NCBI GenBank assembly: GCA_019119045.1
Contig: DWXS01000074.1
Location: forward strand, 1 to 64,000
Direction: 5' to 3'
DNA from: Candidatus Mailhella merdavium
Lineage (GTDB): Bacteria; Desulfobacterota; Desulfovibrionia; Desulfovibrionales; Desulfovibrionaceae
DNA length: 64,000 bases
Under the pieces are notes generated by a model that had not been told where the DNA came from, ran no database searches, and saw only the letters and a program-made list of their open reading frames with translations. This document shows, piece after piece, positions 26,958 to 35,673 of the stretch; the first letter of the stretch is position 1; the number at the start of each line of letters is the position of its first letter. Made by a program: the position numbers and the translations under genes.

Positions 26958-28616
26958 ATGAACGCCCATGTGCAAACCGCCGTCGACAAGACCCGTGACG
27001 TATGGTCGCGGCTCGGCAAAGTTCAACGTATCGCCATCGTCGGCGTTACCGCATTGCTGTTCGCCATCTTCGCAGCCTTCATGCTGTGGATCACCCGACC
27101 TGATTATCGGCCGCTGTACACCAAACTCAGCCCGGAAGACGCCAACCGCGTTGTGAACATGCTCCAGACCGAAAAGGTTTCCTATCGTCTGGAAGACAAC
27201 GGCTCCACCGTACTTGTTCCGGCCGATTCCGTATATGACATGCGTATCAAGATTGCGGGCGAAGGCAATCTCGTAGGTCAGGGCATAGGCTTTGAAATTT
27301 TTGACGCCGTGCAGATGGGACAGACGGAGTTCGTTCAGCGCATCAACTACCAGCGCGCCCTGCAGGGCGAACTGGCCCGCACCATAAGCGAATTCCCCAA
27401 TGTGGACAGTGCCCGCGTTCATCTGGTCATTCCGCAGCGCAGTCTGTTCATTGAAGAACAGCAGTCTCCTTCCGCCTCGGTCGTCGTTCGTCTTGTCGAT
27501 CCTTCCGCAAAGATGAGTCCCCGGGAAATCAAGGGGATGGTCAATCTCATGACCATGGCCGTGGAAGGACTGGATGAGGGACACGTTTCCATCACGGACA
27601 GCAACGGCAAGGTTCTCTTTGCTCCGGAAGACGAAACGACCGGACTCAACAACGCTCATCTGGAATACCGGCTCAAGCTGGAAAGCAGCCTGGAACAGCG
27701 CATCAACGAACTGCTTTCTCCCGTACTCGGCCCCGGAAAGATGATCGCCAAGGTCAACGCCACGCTGGATTACAGCCAGCGCACAATCCGCAGAGAAATT
27801 TATGACCCCGACACTTCGGTAGTCCGTTCCGAACAGCGTTCCGAAGAACAGCAGACCGGTCGTGCCAATCTCGAAGGCGGTTCCACAGACGTCAACTTCA
27901 GAGGCGACGGTCTGGGCGGCTCGCTCAGCAGCCAGGAAGGCAACCGCGAATCGCGTACCATAAACTATGAAATCAACAAGGAAGAACACACCATCGTCGG
28001 GCAGATGGGCGAAATCACCCGCCTGACCGTGGCTGTGGCCGTGGACGGAACCTATACGAAAACGGCAGAAGGAAGCTGGGAATACACCCCCCGCAGCGAA
28101 CAGGAACTCGAACAAATCCGTCAGCTCGTCGCCAATGCCGTGGGCTTCTCCGCTGAACGCGGCGATACCATCGAAGTCAGCAACATGGCATTCGGTGAAA
28201 GCGATATTCCCGTTGAACCCAATGCGGCCGAACTGCTGGCCCAGTTCGCGGAACGCATGGGACGGCCTCTGCTCATCGCCTTCATCTCCTTCCTCTTCCT
28301 CATGCTTGTGGTACGTCCTCTGGTTCTTGCTCTGGTTCGTCCCAAGGTGGAAGCCGGCGAAGTTGTAGAAGGTCTGGAAGGTCTGCCCGCGGCGGAAGAA
28401 CAGTACGCTCTGTATGAAGCTCAGGAGCAGGAAGCCCGCGCAGCCGAGGAAAATGCCAAGGCTCTGGCCGAATCGGGAGAAGACGGCGGCTATGGTCTCG
28501 AATCCGGACTCAGCCTTGACGATATCAAGGCCCGTGCCCTTCAACTGGCAGAACGCAACATTGAACAGACCGTGTTCGTCATACGCTCCTGGATGAAAGA
28601 AGGCGTCAAAAACTGA
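26958..28616 (+). CDS. fliF: Flagellar MS-ring protein FliF
   Basis: 552 residues, normal length. There are two membrane helices (about 24-44 and 435-455), two ring-building domains with RPDYRPLYTKLSPEDANRVV and the QRALQGELARTI segment, and a C-terminal tail after a long acidic linker. The tail DDIKARALQLAERNIEQ... ends in RSWMKEG, which is the FliG-binding peptide. The GGAG site fits ATG 26958 better than the ATG two codons upstream. fliG does not follow it, although it does in most genomes. Confidence 0.96.
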   Translation: MNAHVQTAVDKTRDVWSRLGKVQRIAIVGVTALLFAIFAAFMLWITRPDYRPLYTKLSPEDANRVVNMLQTEKVSYRLEDNGSTVLVPADSVYDMRIKIAGEGNLVGQGIGFEIFDAVQMGQTEFVQRINYQRALQGELARTISEFPNVDSARVHLVIPQRSLFIEEQQSPSASVVVRLVDPSAKMSPREIKGMVNLMTMAVEGLDEGHVSITDSNGKVLFAPEDETTGLNNAHLEYRLKLESSLEQRINELLSPVLGPGKMIAKVNATLDYSQRTIRREIYDPDTSVVRSEQRSEEQQTGRANLEGGSTDVNFRGDGLGGSLSSQEGNRESRTINYEINKEEHTIVGQMGEITRLTVAVAVDGTYTKTAEGSWEYTPRSEQELEQIRQLVANAVGFSAERGDTIEVSNMAFGESDIPVEPNAAELLAQFAERMGRPLLIAFISFLFLMLVVRPLVLALVRPKVEAGEVVEGLEGLPAAEEQYALYEAQEQEARAAEENAKALAESGEDGGYGLESGLSLDDIKARALQLAERNIEQTVFVIRSWMKEGVKN

Positions 28617-28654
28617 ACGTCCCATCCGCCTTCCTTCCCTGCGCCATAAACATG

Positions 28655-28693
28655 AACATTGCCGGGGGGATTGAGTCCCCCCGGTAAAATGTT
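28655..28693 (+). terminator. Hairpin after fliF
   Basis: CCGGGGGGA/TCCCCCCGG 9-bp stem with a 5-base loop, extended by flanking AACATT/AATGTT. It begins 38 bases after the fliF stop. Only a short T-rich tail (GTTTTCT) follows, so some transcription may run on into the small gene downstream. Confidence 0.65.
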
Positions 28694-28811
28694 TTCTGAC
28701 GGGTTTTCTCGACATGCCGGAAGACGCATCGGCGCGGTATTCCGCAGTTCTTCCTCAGAAAGAGCATCCAGAGTTTCCCGTCTCAATACCCAAATAATCG
28801 AGAGAGTCCTC

Positions 28812-29033
28812 ATGGAAAAGCCCAGCTCTTCCCTCCCTCATTTCATGAACAAGTCCGGCGTCGCCAGGGACAGTGCAAACCCGTCCCCCGAAGGAAAAAA
28901 AGCCGCGCAGCCTGAAGGACGCAACGCCTATCAGCAGCGCGTCGACCAGCTCAAAATACGTATCGCAGAGCTGAGTCAGCGCAATATGGAAAACACCTTA
29001 CGCATCCTCCGAACCTGGATGAAGGAAAGATAA
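28812..29033 (+). CDS. Small protein resembling the FliG-binding tail of FliF
   Basis: 73 residues. The N-terminal half is Ser/Pro/Lys-rich and probably unstructured. The C-terminal half, DQLKIRIAELSQRNMENTL... ending in RTWMKER, aligns without gaps to the FliF C-terminal tail 200 bases upstream, with about 13 identities in 29, including the RN-E, T and WMKE positions. It has no membrane helix. The start is taken at ATG 28812; its ribosome site (GAGAG) is weak. It could bind FliG and compete with, or add to, MS-ring contacts; this is inference. An alternative is a remnant of a duplicated fliF, but the frame is intact. Confidence 0.65.
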   Translation: MEKPSSSLPHFMNKSGVARDSANPSPEGKKAAQPEGRNAYQQRVDQLKIRIAELSQRNMENTLRILRTWMKER

Positions 29034-29107
29034 TTTTTTCGGGACAAATACTCCTCTGGACAGGGACAGTAGGCCGCGCTATACAAAATATCTATTTCCC
29101 TTTCCGG

Positions 29108-30907
29108 ATGGCAATCGACATGCTCGAATATTTCATCTTTCTTCGTCCTGCGAGGCCTGTTTCTTTTTTCCACCGTCAGCCTTTGGCCGGCATGGCCTGC
29201 GGCCTTTTTCTTGCACTATCCATGCTATGTTTTCCGTTCTGTGCCGAGGCGGCAAATTCAGAACAAGCCCCCCCAAAAGAAGCATCCCAAAGTACAGCCA
29301 AAGCTGCTGCCCCTGACGGCAGCACTTCCCCCGAGCTTTCCGAGCAGGTTCCGGACACGGAGGCAAGCGCAAGCGAACCTGTCTTCGGTATGGCCGACGT
29401 GGAGGCCAAAGCCCGCGCTCTGGCCGAATCCGAGTTCGAAAATCCGGACGGCAAGGTTCCGGCGTTTCTGCTCGACATCAGCTATGATCAGTGGAGAAAA
29501 ATCCGCTTCAAACCGGACTCTTCCCTGTGGCGGAATGAAGACTCTCTGTTCGAGGCCCAATTTTTCCATCCCGGCCTGTTTTACAACAGACTGGTTTCCA
29601 TCAACGTTGTACAAAACGGCAAAGCAGAAAAGCTCACCTTTTCTCCAGATATGTTCGAATATGGGGACAAGGCTCTGGCCGATAAAGTCAGGCAGACTCC
29701 GCTGGACTTTTCCGGATTCCGTCTGCATTTTCCCATTAAAAACCCGGATTACAAGGACGAAGTTGTTGTTTTTCTCGGCGCCACCTATTTTCGTGCAGTG
29801 ACCCGCGACTCTCAGTACGGTCTCTCCGGCCGAGGTCTGGCCATTGATACGGCTCTGGCCAGCGGCGAGGAGTTTCCTTATTTCCGTGAATTCTGGCTGG
29901 TCAAACCGGAAAGCGGGGCACAGACCATGACCGTTTACGCTCTCATGGATACCCCCAGCATGACCGGCGCATATCGTTTCGACATAACGCCGGGAGCTTT
30001 CACCGTCATGGATACCAGCTGCACGCTGTTTGCCCGCAAAGGAGCAAAACCCGTGCAGAAAATCGGACTGGCTGCGCTGACGAGCATGTTTCTGTTCGGA
30101 GAAACGGAAAACGGCCGTTCCGGCGATTATCGCCCGGAAGTACACGATTCCGACGGACTGCTCTTTCTGGATACGGACGGAAACTGGTTCTGGAGTCCTC
30201 TTGCCAACCCTCCCCGTCTTGCAATCAACGAATTTCGCCTCGATAATCCGCGAGGTTTCGGGCTGATGCAGCGGGACGGCTTTTTCGATCACTATCAGGA
30301 TCTGGAAGCCCGTTATGAAATGCGCCCCTCCCTATGGGTGGAACCCAAGGGAGACTGGGGACCAGGCAGACTCGAACTCATTGAAATACCTTCGGAAGAA
30401 GAAATTCATGACAATATGGTTGCCTTCTGGGTTCCGGACAAAAGCGTCAGTCAGGCCAAGGTGGAAGGTCAGGCCGAAGCCCCCAGGCTGTACCCTGAAA
30501 CCATGTCCTACGCCTATCGCCTGATCTGGATGCCTCCGGGAAGCAATCCGCACGGGCTGGGCTGGGCCGTCGCCACGAGAACAGCAAGACAAGAGGACAG
30601 GCTGCGCTTCATTATTGATTTTGAAGGCGGACTGCTGGACTTTCTGCCCGGAGATACGGGCCTGAGTTCCGTTGTCAAAATTCCAGAGTCCGTACAGCTG
30701 ATTGAAAAACAACTGAGCAAGAATCCTGTAACGGGAGGCTGGCGTCTGGTCTTCATGGTGCGCCTGCCCAAAGAAGAAGGGGTTCTGCAAAGCATCCGTG
30801 CTGCCAGAGACGGCGCCCCGAGTCTGCGCTTCAAGGCGGTTCTTAAAAAAGGCGAGAACCTGCCGGATCCTCTTACGGAAACATGGTTCTATGATCTTCA
30901 GCTCTGA
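29108..30907 (+). CDS. opgG: Periplasmic glucan biosynthesis protein OpgG/MdoG
   Basis: 599 residues, longer than E. coli OpgG (511). A hydrophobic stretch near 28-47 ending FPFCAEA is a signal peptide. An Ala/Ser/Pro-rich linker leads to the OpgG fold with FDISYDQWRKIRF-like start, FPIKNPDYKDEVVVFLGATYFRA, and RLAINEFRLDNPRGFGLMQRD. It acts in the periplasm on osmoregulated glucans made by OpgH. The start is uncertain; ATG 29108, or ATGs within the next 29 codons, would all keep the signal. It is followed by the opgH genes. Confidence 0.9.
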   Translation: MAIDMLEYFIFLRPARPVSFFHRQPLAGMACGLFLALSMLCFPFCAEAANSEQAPPKEASQSTAKAAAPDGSTSPELSEQVPDTEASASEPVFGMADVEAKARALAESEFENPDGKVPAFLLDISYDQWRKIRFKPDSSLWRNEDSLFEAQFFHPGLFYNRLVSINVVQNGKAEKLTFSPDMFEYGDKALADKVRQTPLDFSGFRLHFPIKNPDYKDEVVVFLGATYFRAVTRDSQYGLSGRGLAIDTALASGEEFPYFREFWLVKPESGAQTMTVYALMDTPSMTGAYRFDITPGAFTVMDTSCTLFARKGAKPVQKIGLAALTSMFLFGETENGRSGDYRPEVHDSDGLLFLDTDGNWFWSPLANPPRLAINEFRLDNPRGFGLMQRDGFFDHYQDLEARYEMRPSLWVEPKGDWGPGRLELIEIPSEEEIHDNMVAFWVPDKSVSQAKVEGQAEAPRLYPETMSYAYRLIWMPPGSNPHGLGWAVATRTARQEDRLRFIIDFEGGLLDFLPGDTGLSSVVKIPESVQLIEKQLSKNPVTGGWRLVFMVRLPKEEGVLQSIRAARDGAPSLRFKAVLKKGENLPDPLTETWFYDLQL

Positions 30908-31092
30908 CGTCGTTTCCTGATACTACCGGGCAAGCGCCGGAATTCCGACAGGCGGAAATTTTTCTTCACAACAGTCTTCATTTTTGGAGCTGTTCGAGAA
31001 AAATACTCCGCCATTCCACCATTTTCCAGAAGCCGCACGCTTTCCGCCATTGCTTCAAGCGGAAGGACTCGGCAAAGAGGAAGGAACTTCGC

Positions 31093-31575
31093 ATGAAACA
31101 AGCTCCGCAATCTTCCGATACGCCAGCTCCCCAGGAAGATGCTGTCGCCGACGTCACCCTGCCGGACTTTTCACTGCCGGACGAACGCGGGCAGCGTACC
31201 CGTGATCGGGTGCTGCTCTATGTGCGGGGCATGGACGTAGCCCCTCTGCGCAGTCTTGCCTTTGCAGCGGAAAGTCTGGGCCGCTCCGGCTCTTCCCCAT
31301 CGCAGGCAGAAGCCATGCACAGTTTATGGGAAGTTCTGCGCGAAGAGGGTCGCCTGGAAGGACGGGAATACGGTCTGTACGACGGCGAAAGCGGAAAGCT
31401 GGACTCCGCCCCCCCCATGAACCGCCATACCATGATTGCGGAAAAACTGGATCGCAAGCCCTGGCTTACGGCCATAGGACGGCTGTTCTCCGGACATGCC
31501 TCTGTTTCGGAAGTCAATACGGCCTCTCCCTCCGATCGGAATCATACTGCCCATGGAGAACGCCCTCATGACTGA
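31093..31575 (+). CDS. Separately encoded N-terminal cytoplasmic part of OpgH (likely)
   Basis: 160 residues, soluble, with no membrane helix. It lies between opgG and opgH and overlaps the opgH start by 8 bases (ATG at 31568, stop at 31573). Near residues 112-140 it reads SAPPMNRHTMIAEKLDRKPW and then a RLFSG, which resembles the conserved PP..R.M...PW...NP..R segment before the first helix of single-chain OpgH. Its length plus OpgH (about 859) equals the E. coli protein (847). That N-domain can bind FtsZ in E. coli. An independent accessory protein is the alternative. Confidence 0.6.
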   Translation: MKQAPQSSDTPAPQEDAVADVTLPDFSLPDERGQRTRDRVLLYVRGMDVAPLRSLAFAAESLGRSGSSPSQAEAMHSLWEVLREEGRLEGREYGLYDGESGKLDSAPPMNRHTMIAEKLDRKPWLTAIGRLFSGHASVSEVNTASPSDRNHTAHGERPHD

Positions 31576-33667
31576 CAACCTGCGCTGGTCCGGCCCCGCC
31601 ATCCGACGCCGTCTCTGTCTGCTTGCGCTGATTATTCTGCCCTCGCTGCTTGCAGCCCATACCATGTATCTCATGCTGCCGCACAAAGGCGACGAAAATA
31701 TCGAACTGTTCATGGTTGCCCTTTTCGGAGTGCTGTTCGCGTGGATTTCCGTCGGATTCTGGACTGCCGTGGCCGGAGTCTGGGTCACGCTGCGCGGCTA
31801 CGATCGATTTACGGTCAGTCTGGGCTGCCCCTCCTCTCTGGAGCTGCCGGATCCCGAAGTCCGCACCGCCATACTCTTTCCCGTCTATAACGAAGATGTG
31901 AAAAGCTTTATGGCGGGAATCCGTACCGTTCTGCATTCTCTGCGCGATACGGGGCAGGCTTCCCGCTTCGACATCTTCATTCTCAGCGATTCCACCAATC
32001 CTGAATCCTGGATTGAAGAAGAGGAGGCATGGCACGAATTCTGCCGGGATGAACAGGCGTTCGGGCAGGTGTTTTACAGGCGGAGAAGAAGCAATCTCAG
32101 CAGAAAAAGCGGAAATATTGCCGACTTCTGCCGCCGCTGGGGCGCAAACTATCGTTACATGATTGTTTATGACGCAGACAGCCTGATGCGCGGCTCCACC
32201 ATGGTCCGCATGGTACAGGCAATGGAGCTGCATCCTTCGATAGGTATTCTCCAGACGCCTCCAAAGGCCATGAACAGCCGCTCGCTTATTTCCCGCGTTC
32301 AGCAGTTCGCCAACCATCTTTACGGCCCCATATTCGCAGCGGGCCTGCATTACTGGCAACTCGGCGAAGCGCAGTACTGGGGACACAACGCCATTATCCG
32401 CGTGGCCCCCTTCATGGCCCACTGCCAGTTGCCGCGTCTGCCCGGCAAAGGCCCCCTGAGCGGTGAAATATTGAGTCATGACTTTGTGGAATCCGCGCTG
32501 ATACGCAAGGCGGGGTATGGGGTATGGCTGGCCTACGAACTCGACGGGTCATGGGAGGAAACACCCCCCACGCTGATTGACGAACTGATCCGCGATCGCC
32601 GCTGGTGTCAGGGAAACCTTCAGCACAGCAGACTCATTTTTGCACACGGCTTCTTTCCCACGCATCGGGCCTTGTTCGTCAACGGCATCATGTCGTACGG
32701 TTCGGCTCTTCTCTGGGCTTTTTTCCTGATTGTAAGCTCGCTTCAGGCAGTTGTGGAAATACTGGTTCCTCCTACCTACTTTACCAGCACGCGCACACTT
32801 TTTCCCGTATGGCCCACATGGTATCCTCAATGGGCCTTGACACTGCTCAGCAGCACGGCGGTTCTTCTCTTCCTGCCCAAACTGCTTGCTCTGATCCTGA
32901 CGACGGCCAAGGGAGCCGCACGAGATTTCGGCGGAATATGGGCCATGACCTGCGGCGTACTGGGAGAAATCATCGTCTCCACCTTCCTTGCCCCGGTACG
33001 TATGCTGTTTCACAGCCTGTTCGTCATCACAACACTGCTGGGCTGGAGGGTAAGCTGGAACACTCAGAACAGAGGAGACACGGGAACAAGCTGGAAGGAC
33101 GCTCTGCGCTTTCACTGGTGGGGAACGCTGCTCGGTCTCGTCTGGGGAGGAATGATATGGATCGTCAATCCCGGCTTCTTCTGGTGGCTCTCCCCCATTG
33201 TGGCAGGATTGGCTCTCTCCATTCCCCTTTCTGTCTGGACCAGCCGCCGCAGTTGGGGTGAGGCCGCACGAAAACTGGGCTTTTTCCTTACGCCTCCTGA
33301 AATTCATGCCCCTGACGAAATTGCAGCGCTGGACAAGAACCTGCGCCGTCCTGCTCCCTACTCTCCCTTCCCCCTTTCCCGCAGACAGGGCTTCATCCGG
33401 GCCGTGGTCATCCCAAGCGTACACGCGCTGCATATTTCCCTGACACGGCATCGCAGCAGACGCCGCCCCGAACATGCGGAAAAAATGAAGGAACTTGAAG
33501 CCAAAGCCCTGGCTCTGGGGCCGGATGCGCTGGATCGCAAGACAAAGTGCGCCATTCTTTCCGATCCTGAAAGTCTGCATCGTCTTCATGTTCAGGTCTG
33601 GGAACTGGAAGACGGCCCTCAGGCCGCGCAATGGGGGCTGTGCCCCGACGGAAGGGAAAAGGACTAA
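31568..33667 (+). CDS. opgH: Glucan glucosyltransferase OpgH/MdoH (membrane and catalytic part)
   Basis: 699 residues. Two membrane helices come first, then a cytoplasmic GT2 domain (about 90-330): YDADS (the D-x-D type UDP-Glc site), SHDFVESALIRKAGYG, and the RRWCQGN motif. Several more helices follow, and the C-terminus is cytoplasmic. It makes the beta-1,2 glucan backbone and exports it. ATG 31568 has a GGAG site and sits inside the previous gene, giving coupled translation. It lacks the long N-terminal cytoplasmic domain, which appears to be the preceding gene. Confidence 0.93.
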   Translation: MTDNLRWSGPAIRRRLCLLALIILPSLLAAHTMYLMLPHKGDENIELFMVALFGVLFAWISVGFWTAVAGVWVTLRGYDRFTVSLGCPSSLELPDPEVRTAILFPVYNEDVKSFMAGIRTVLHSLRDTGQASRFDIFILSDSTNPESWIEEEEAWHEFCRDEQAFGQVFYRRRRSNLSRKSGNIADFCRRWGANYRYMIVYDADSLMRGSTMVRMVQAMELHPSIGILQTPPKAMNSRSLISRVQQFANHLYGPIFAAGLHYWQLGEAQYWGHNAIIRVAPFMAHCQLPRLPGKGPLSGEILSHDFVESALIRKAGYGVWLAYELDGSWEETPPTLIDELIRDRRWCQGNLQHSRLIFAHGFFPTHRALFVNGIMSYGSALLWAFFLIVSSLQAVVEILVPPTYFTSTRTLFPVWPTWYPQWALTLLSSTAVLLFLPKLLALILTTAKGAARDFGGIWAMTCGVLGEIIVSTFLAPVRMLFHSLFVITTLLGWRVSWNTQNRGDTGTSWKDALRFHWWGTLLGLVWGGMIWIVNPGFFWWLSPIVAGLALSIPLSVWTSRRSWGEAARKLGFFLTPPEIHAPDEIAALDKNLRRPAPYSPFPLSRRQGFIRAVVIPSVHALHISLTRHRSRRRPEHAEKMKELEAKALALGPDALDRKTKCAILSDPESLHRLHVQVWELEDGPQAAQWGLCPDGREKD

Positions 33668-34302
33668 GCCGAGCAAGAGTTCTTCGTTAGATGAAAATGA
33701 TGTCGAGATACGCAGCCTACGCCCCCTCGGAGGGCAACTTTTCGGAGAAGTCGGCGTTATGCTCTGAAAAACAACGTGATACCGTCCATTTTTGTATTGG
33801 CATCCGTCTTTTGTTTTTCTCCATCAAAAAGAACTCGTTCAGTGGGGAAGAGCTGCGCTGACTCCCGTGGAAACTGCTGTCCCGTATATCCTGACGAAAC
33901 ATGCCGTCAGCTCTTTTCAACATTGAAAGCTTGTTCGCTTTAAACATGTTCCCGGAGCCAAGCGAAGCGAGACTGCGCCGCAACCTCGGAGCAAGCGCAA
34001 TGTACTTGCGGCGTCGCCATCCGAGAGGCGACCCGCCAAGGCGTATCGGTAGCCGCAGGAGTACAGGCCCGACCCGACAGATAAGCTACGGAAGAGGCGT
34101 GAACGGCGTGAACATTGCGCGCTGAAACATAGGCTCTGCATTGCAGATATTTCAAGAACCAAATGCTCCAAGCCTGTTCTGCCTTGCAGGGAATCTCCGG
34201 CTCAAGTGGACGAACTTCAAACGCAGTTTGACAGGAAAAGAAACTTTAGCTTTCTCCGCCTGTGCCCTTCGATAAGTCATAATAAAGGTTCAATAGTTCA
34301 GC
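33668..34302. other. Non-coding stretch with a GC-rich structured block
   Basis: No gene supported. From about 33945 to 34115 the DNA is GC-rich and dense in small hairpins: CGCAA/TTGCG (33996-34010), GTCGCC/GGCGAC (34013-34032), and a tandem GGCGTGAAC repeated twice (34096-34113). Frames across it are Arg/Ser/Leu-rich with no ribosome site. It may be a dispersed repeat or a structured RNA. Confidence 0.45.
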
Positions 34303-35064
34303 TCAGGCTTCTCTGCACCACCAGATGACCCGCCCCAGAATCCGGACGGAATCTGCCAGATCCCCGCGCAAATCCACTTCTATAGGCGCGTAATTTCGGT
34401 TCAGACTACGCAGCACCAGTCGTCCGCCGGGCAGGGTCTCAATCTGCTTGATATAAATTTCCTCATTTACGCCCACTGCATATATGGCGTGTCCGAAAAT
34501 GGCAGTCTGCGCCTGATTCACCAGAACCATATCGCCATGTCTGATATCCGGCTCCATACTGTCGCCGAAAACCTTCATTAGAACCATTCGTTCCGGGTCG
34601 CCCTTGCGACACAGCCATTCCTGACGGAAGGCAAAATACCCTTCTACCTCTCCGCCGCTTTCCAGACTTCCCATTCCGGCAGCAAGACGTGCGCTCACGA
34701 GCGGCACAAATGCCATTTCCAGATTTCCCGCCGTTCCCGGCAGTCGGGCCTCGCCGAACACGGTTCCTGCATGGGCTGTATCCGCTTCGGCAGAATATGC
34801 CTCTCCTCGACCGAAATAAATCCAGTCCGTGGAAAGATTGAAACGTGACGCAAGGCGAAGTACCCAGCCGTCCGGAACCCGGCCCTTACGTCTGGCCTGA
34901 CTCACAGCCTGCGGCGAAACTCCAAGTAATTCCGCAAGCTGGCTGTCTCTGCGCAATCCCGTTCCCTGGAGCAGTCTGTCCAAAACCTGCGCGGAAGCGA
35001 TTTCCTCCGCCGAAAGAGCGATGTCGGCAGAACTCGCAGTTTTCATAGTGATCAAAGTCCTCAT
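34303..35064 (-). CDS. Phage-type repressor with S24 peptidase domain (CI/LexA-like)
   Basis: About 253 residues. The N-terminal helix-turn-helix (DSQLAELLGVSPQAVSQARRKGRVPDGWV) uses the phage CI architecture. The C-terminal S24 domain has the catalytic Ser in GDSMEPDIRHGDMV and the Lys in IYIKQIE. Proteins like this respond to DNA damage by self-cleavage; a cleavage site is not clear. No prophage is nearby, so it may be domesticated. Several ATGs exist (35112, 35064, 35043) and the start is uncertain. An AT-rich divergent region with an imperfect palindrome lies upstream. Confidence 0.85.
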   Translation of the reverse strand: MRTLITMKTASSADIALSAEEIASAQVLDRLLQGTGLRRDSQLAELLGVSPQAVSQARRKGRVPDGWVLRLASRFNLSTDWIYFGRGEAYSAEADTAHAGTVFGEARLPGTAGNLEMAFVPLVSARLAAGMGSLESGGEVEGYFAFRQEWLCRKGDPERMVLMKVFGDSMEPDIRHGDMVLVNQAQTAIFGHAIYAVGVNEEIYIKQIETLPGGRLVLRSLNRNYAPIEVDLRGDLADSVRILGRVIWWCREA

Positions 35065-35110
35065 GGTTTCGCCGCCCCGGGCTTCCGGAGAAGGCGGAAA
35101 ATGATGGCGC

Positions 35111-35139
35111 ATACCTTTAAGTCTTTAATAAAGAGGTAT
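35111..35139. promoter_or_regulatory. Imperfect palindrome in the repressor's divergent region
   Basis: ATACCT (35111-35116 region) and AGGTAT (35134-35139 region) frame an AT-rich core with further partial symmetry. It overlaps the 5' end of the repressor gene region and precedes the small gene at 35313, as an autoregulatory operator would. The 170 AT-rich bases after it hold the promoter for that gene. Confidence 0.4.
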
Positions 35140-35312
35140 ATGATTGAACGATGATAAGTCAAGAAAAAATTGTAATTATCAACAAGTCATGTAAATTTTC
35201 AATCAAAAATATAAATTTATTCTTGACTTTTTTCTTATTCTTTTCCAAATTCCTTTTCGCAGACAATTTTTTTCAATTTTTGATTAATATTTCCTTTCCG
35301 GAGGGTGAACAT

Positions 35313-35558
35313 ATGGCTATCAGTGAGGATTTACGCAGTATTCAAACCATGCTCGGCTCGACTGTCATGACGAACTTGAATGAACCTCTGGCGGATCTGC
35401 TGCGTCTGGCATGTGACAATCTCTGTTCTCTTGCCGAGCAGGTGGAAGCTCTGGAGGAACTTTCGCTTACAAGCCCGGAGGAAACAGCTGACTCCTCTTC
35501 TGTTTGCTCCGTTTTTTTCCCCTGCTCGAGCAATACCTGCGAAGCTCCTTTGCAATAG
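35313..35558 (+). CDS. Small acidic protein of unknown function
   Basis: 81 residues, not recognised. It has a leading helix (AISEDLRSIQTMLGSTVMTNL), then EPLADLLRLACDNLCSLAEQVEALEEL, which is a probable coiled or amphipathic helix, then a Ser/Cys-rich end (SSVCSVFFPCSSNTC). The GGAGG site 8 bases before ATG 35313 is strong. It is divergent from the phage-type repressor across an AT-rich operator region, so that repressor may control it. Confidence 0.7.
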   Translation: MAISEDLRSIQTMLGSTVMTNLNEPLADLLRLACDNLCSLAEQVEALEELSLTSPEETADSSSVCSVFFPCSSNTCEAPLQ

Positions 35559-35567
35559 GAGGAATTT

Positions 35568-35588
35568 ATGCTGGACACTATATGTTAG
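35568..35588 (+). other. Six-codon mini-frame with a strong ribosome site
   Basis: AGGAGG then ATG and MLDTIC before TAG, ten bases after the 81-residue gene. The frame +2 downstream stays open for 19 more codons. It may be the broken start of a lost gene or a leader peptide. The spacing of ribosome site to ATG is ideal, which is why it is listed. Confidence 0.3.
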
Positions 35589-35646
35589 CCTGAAACTTCA
35601 TGCGAGCGAAGCTCTGGCAGATTCCGCAAAGCCTGCCTTGAAGTAA

Positions 35647-35673
35647 CGCCGGGGAATTCCATCTTCCCCGGCG
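35647..35673 (+). terminator. Hairpin after the small gene
   Basis: CGCCGGGGAA/TTCCCCGGCG perfect 10-bp stem with a 7-base loop. No proper T-run follows, so terminator function is uncertain. Confidence 0.5.

Noticed and set aside
26943-28715. 590-codon minus-strand frame over fliF
   Set aside because: Shadow of fliF; Phe/His/Gly-rich with no domain.
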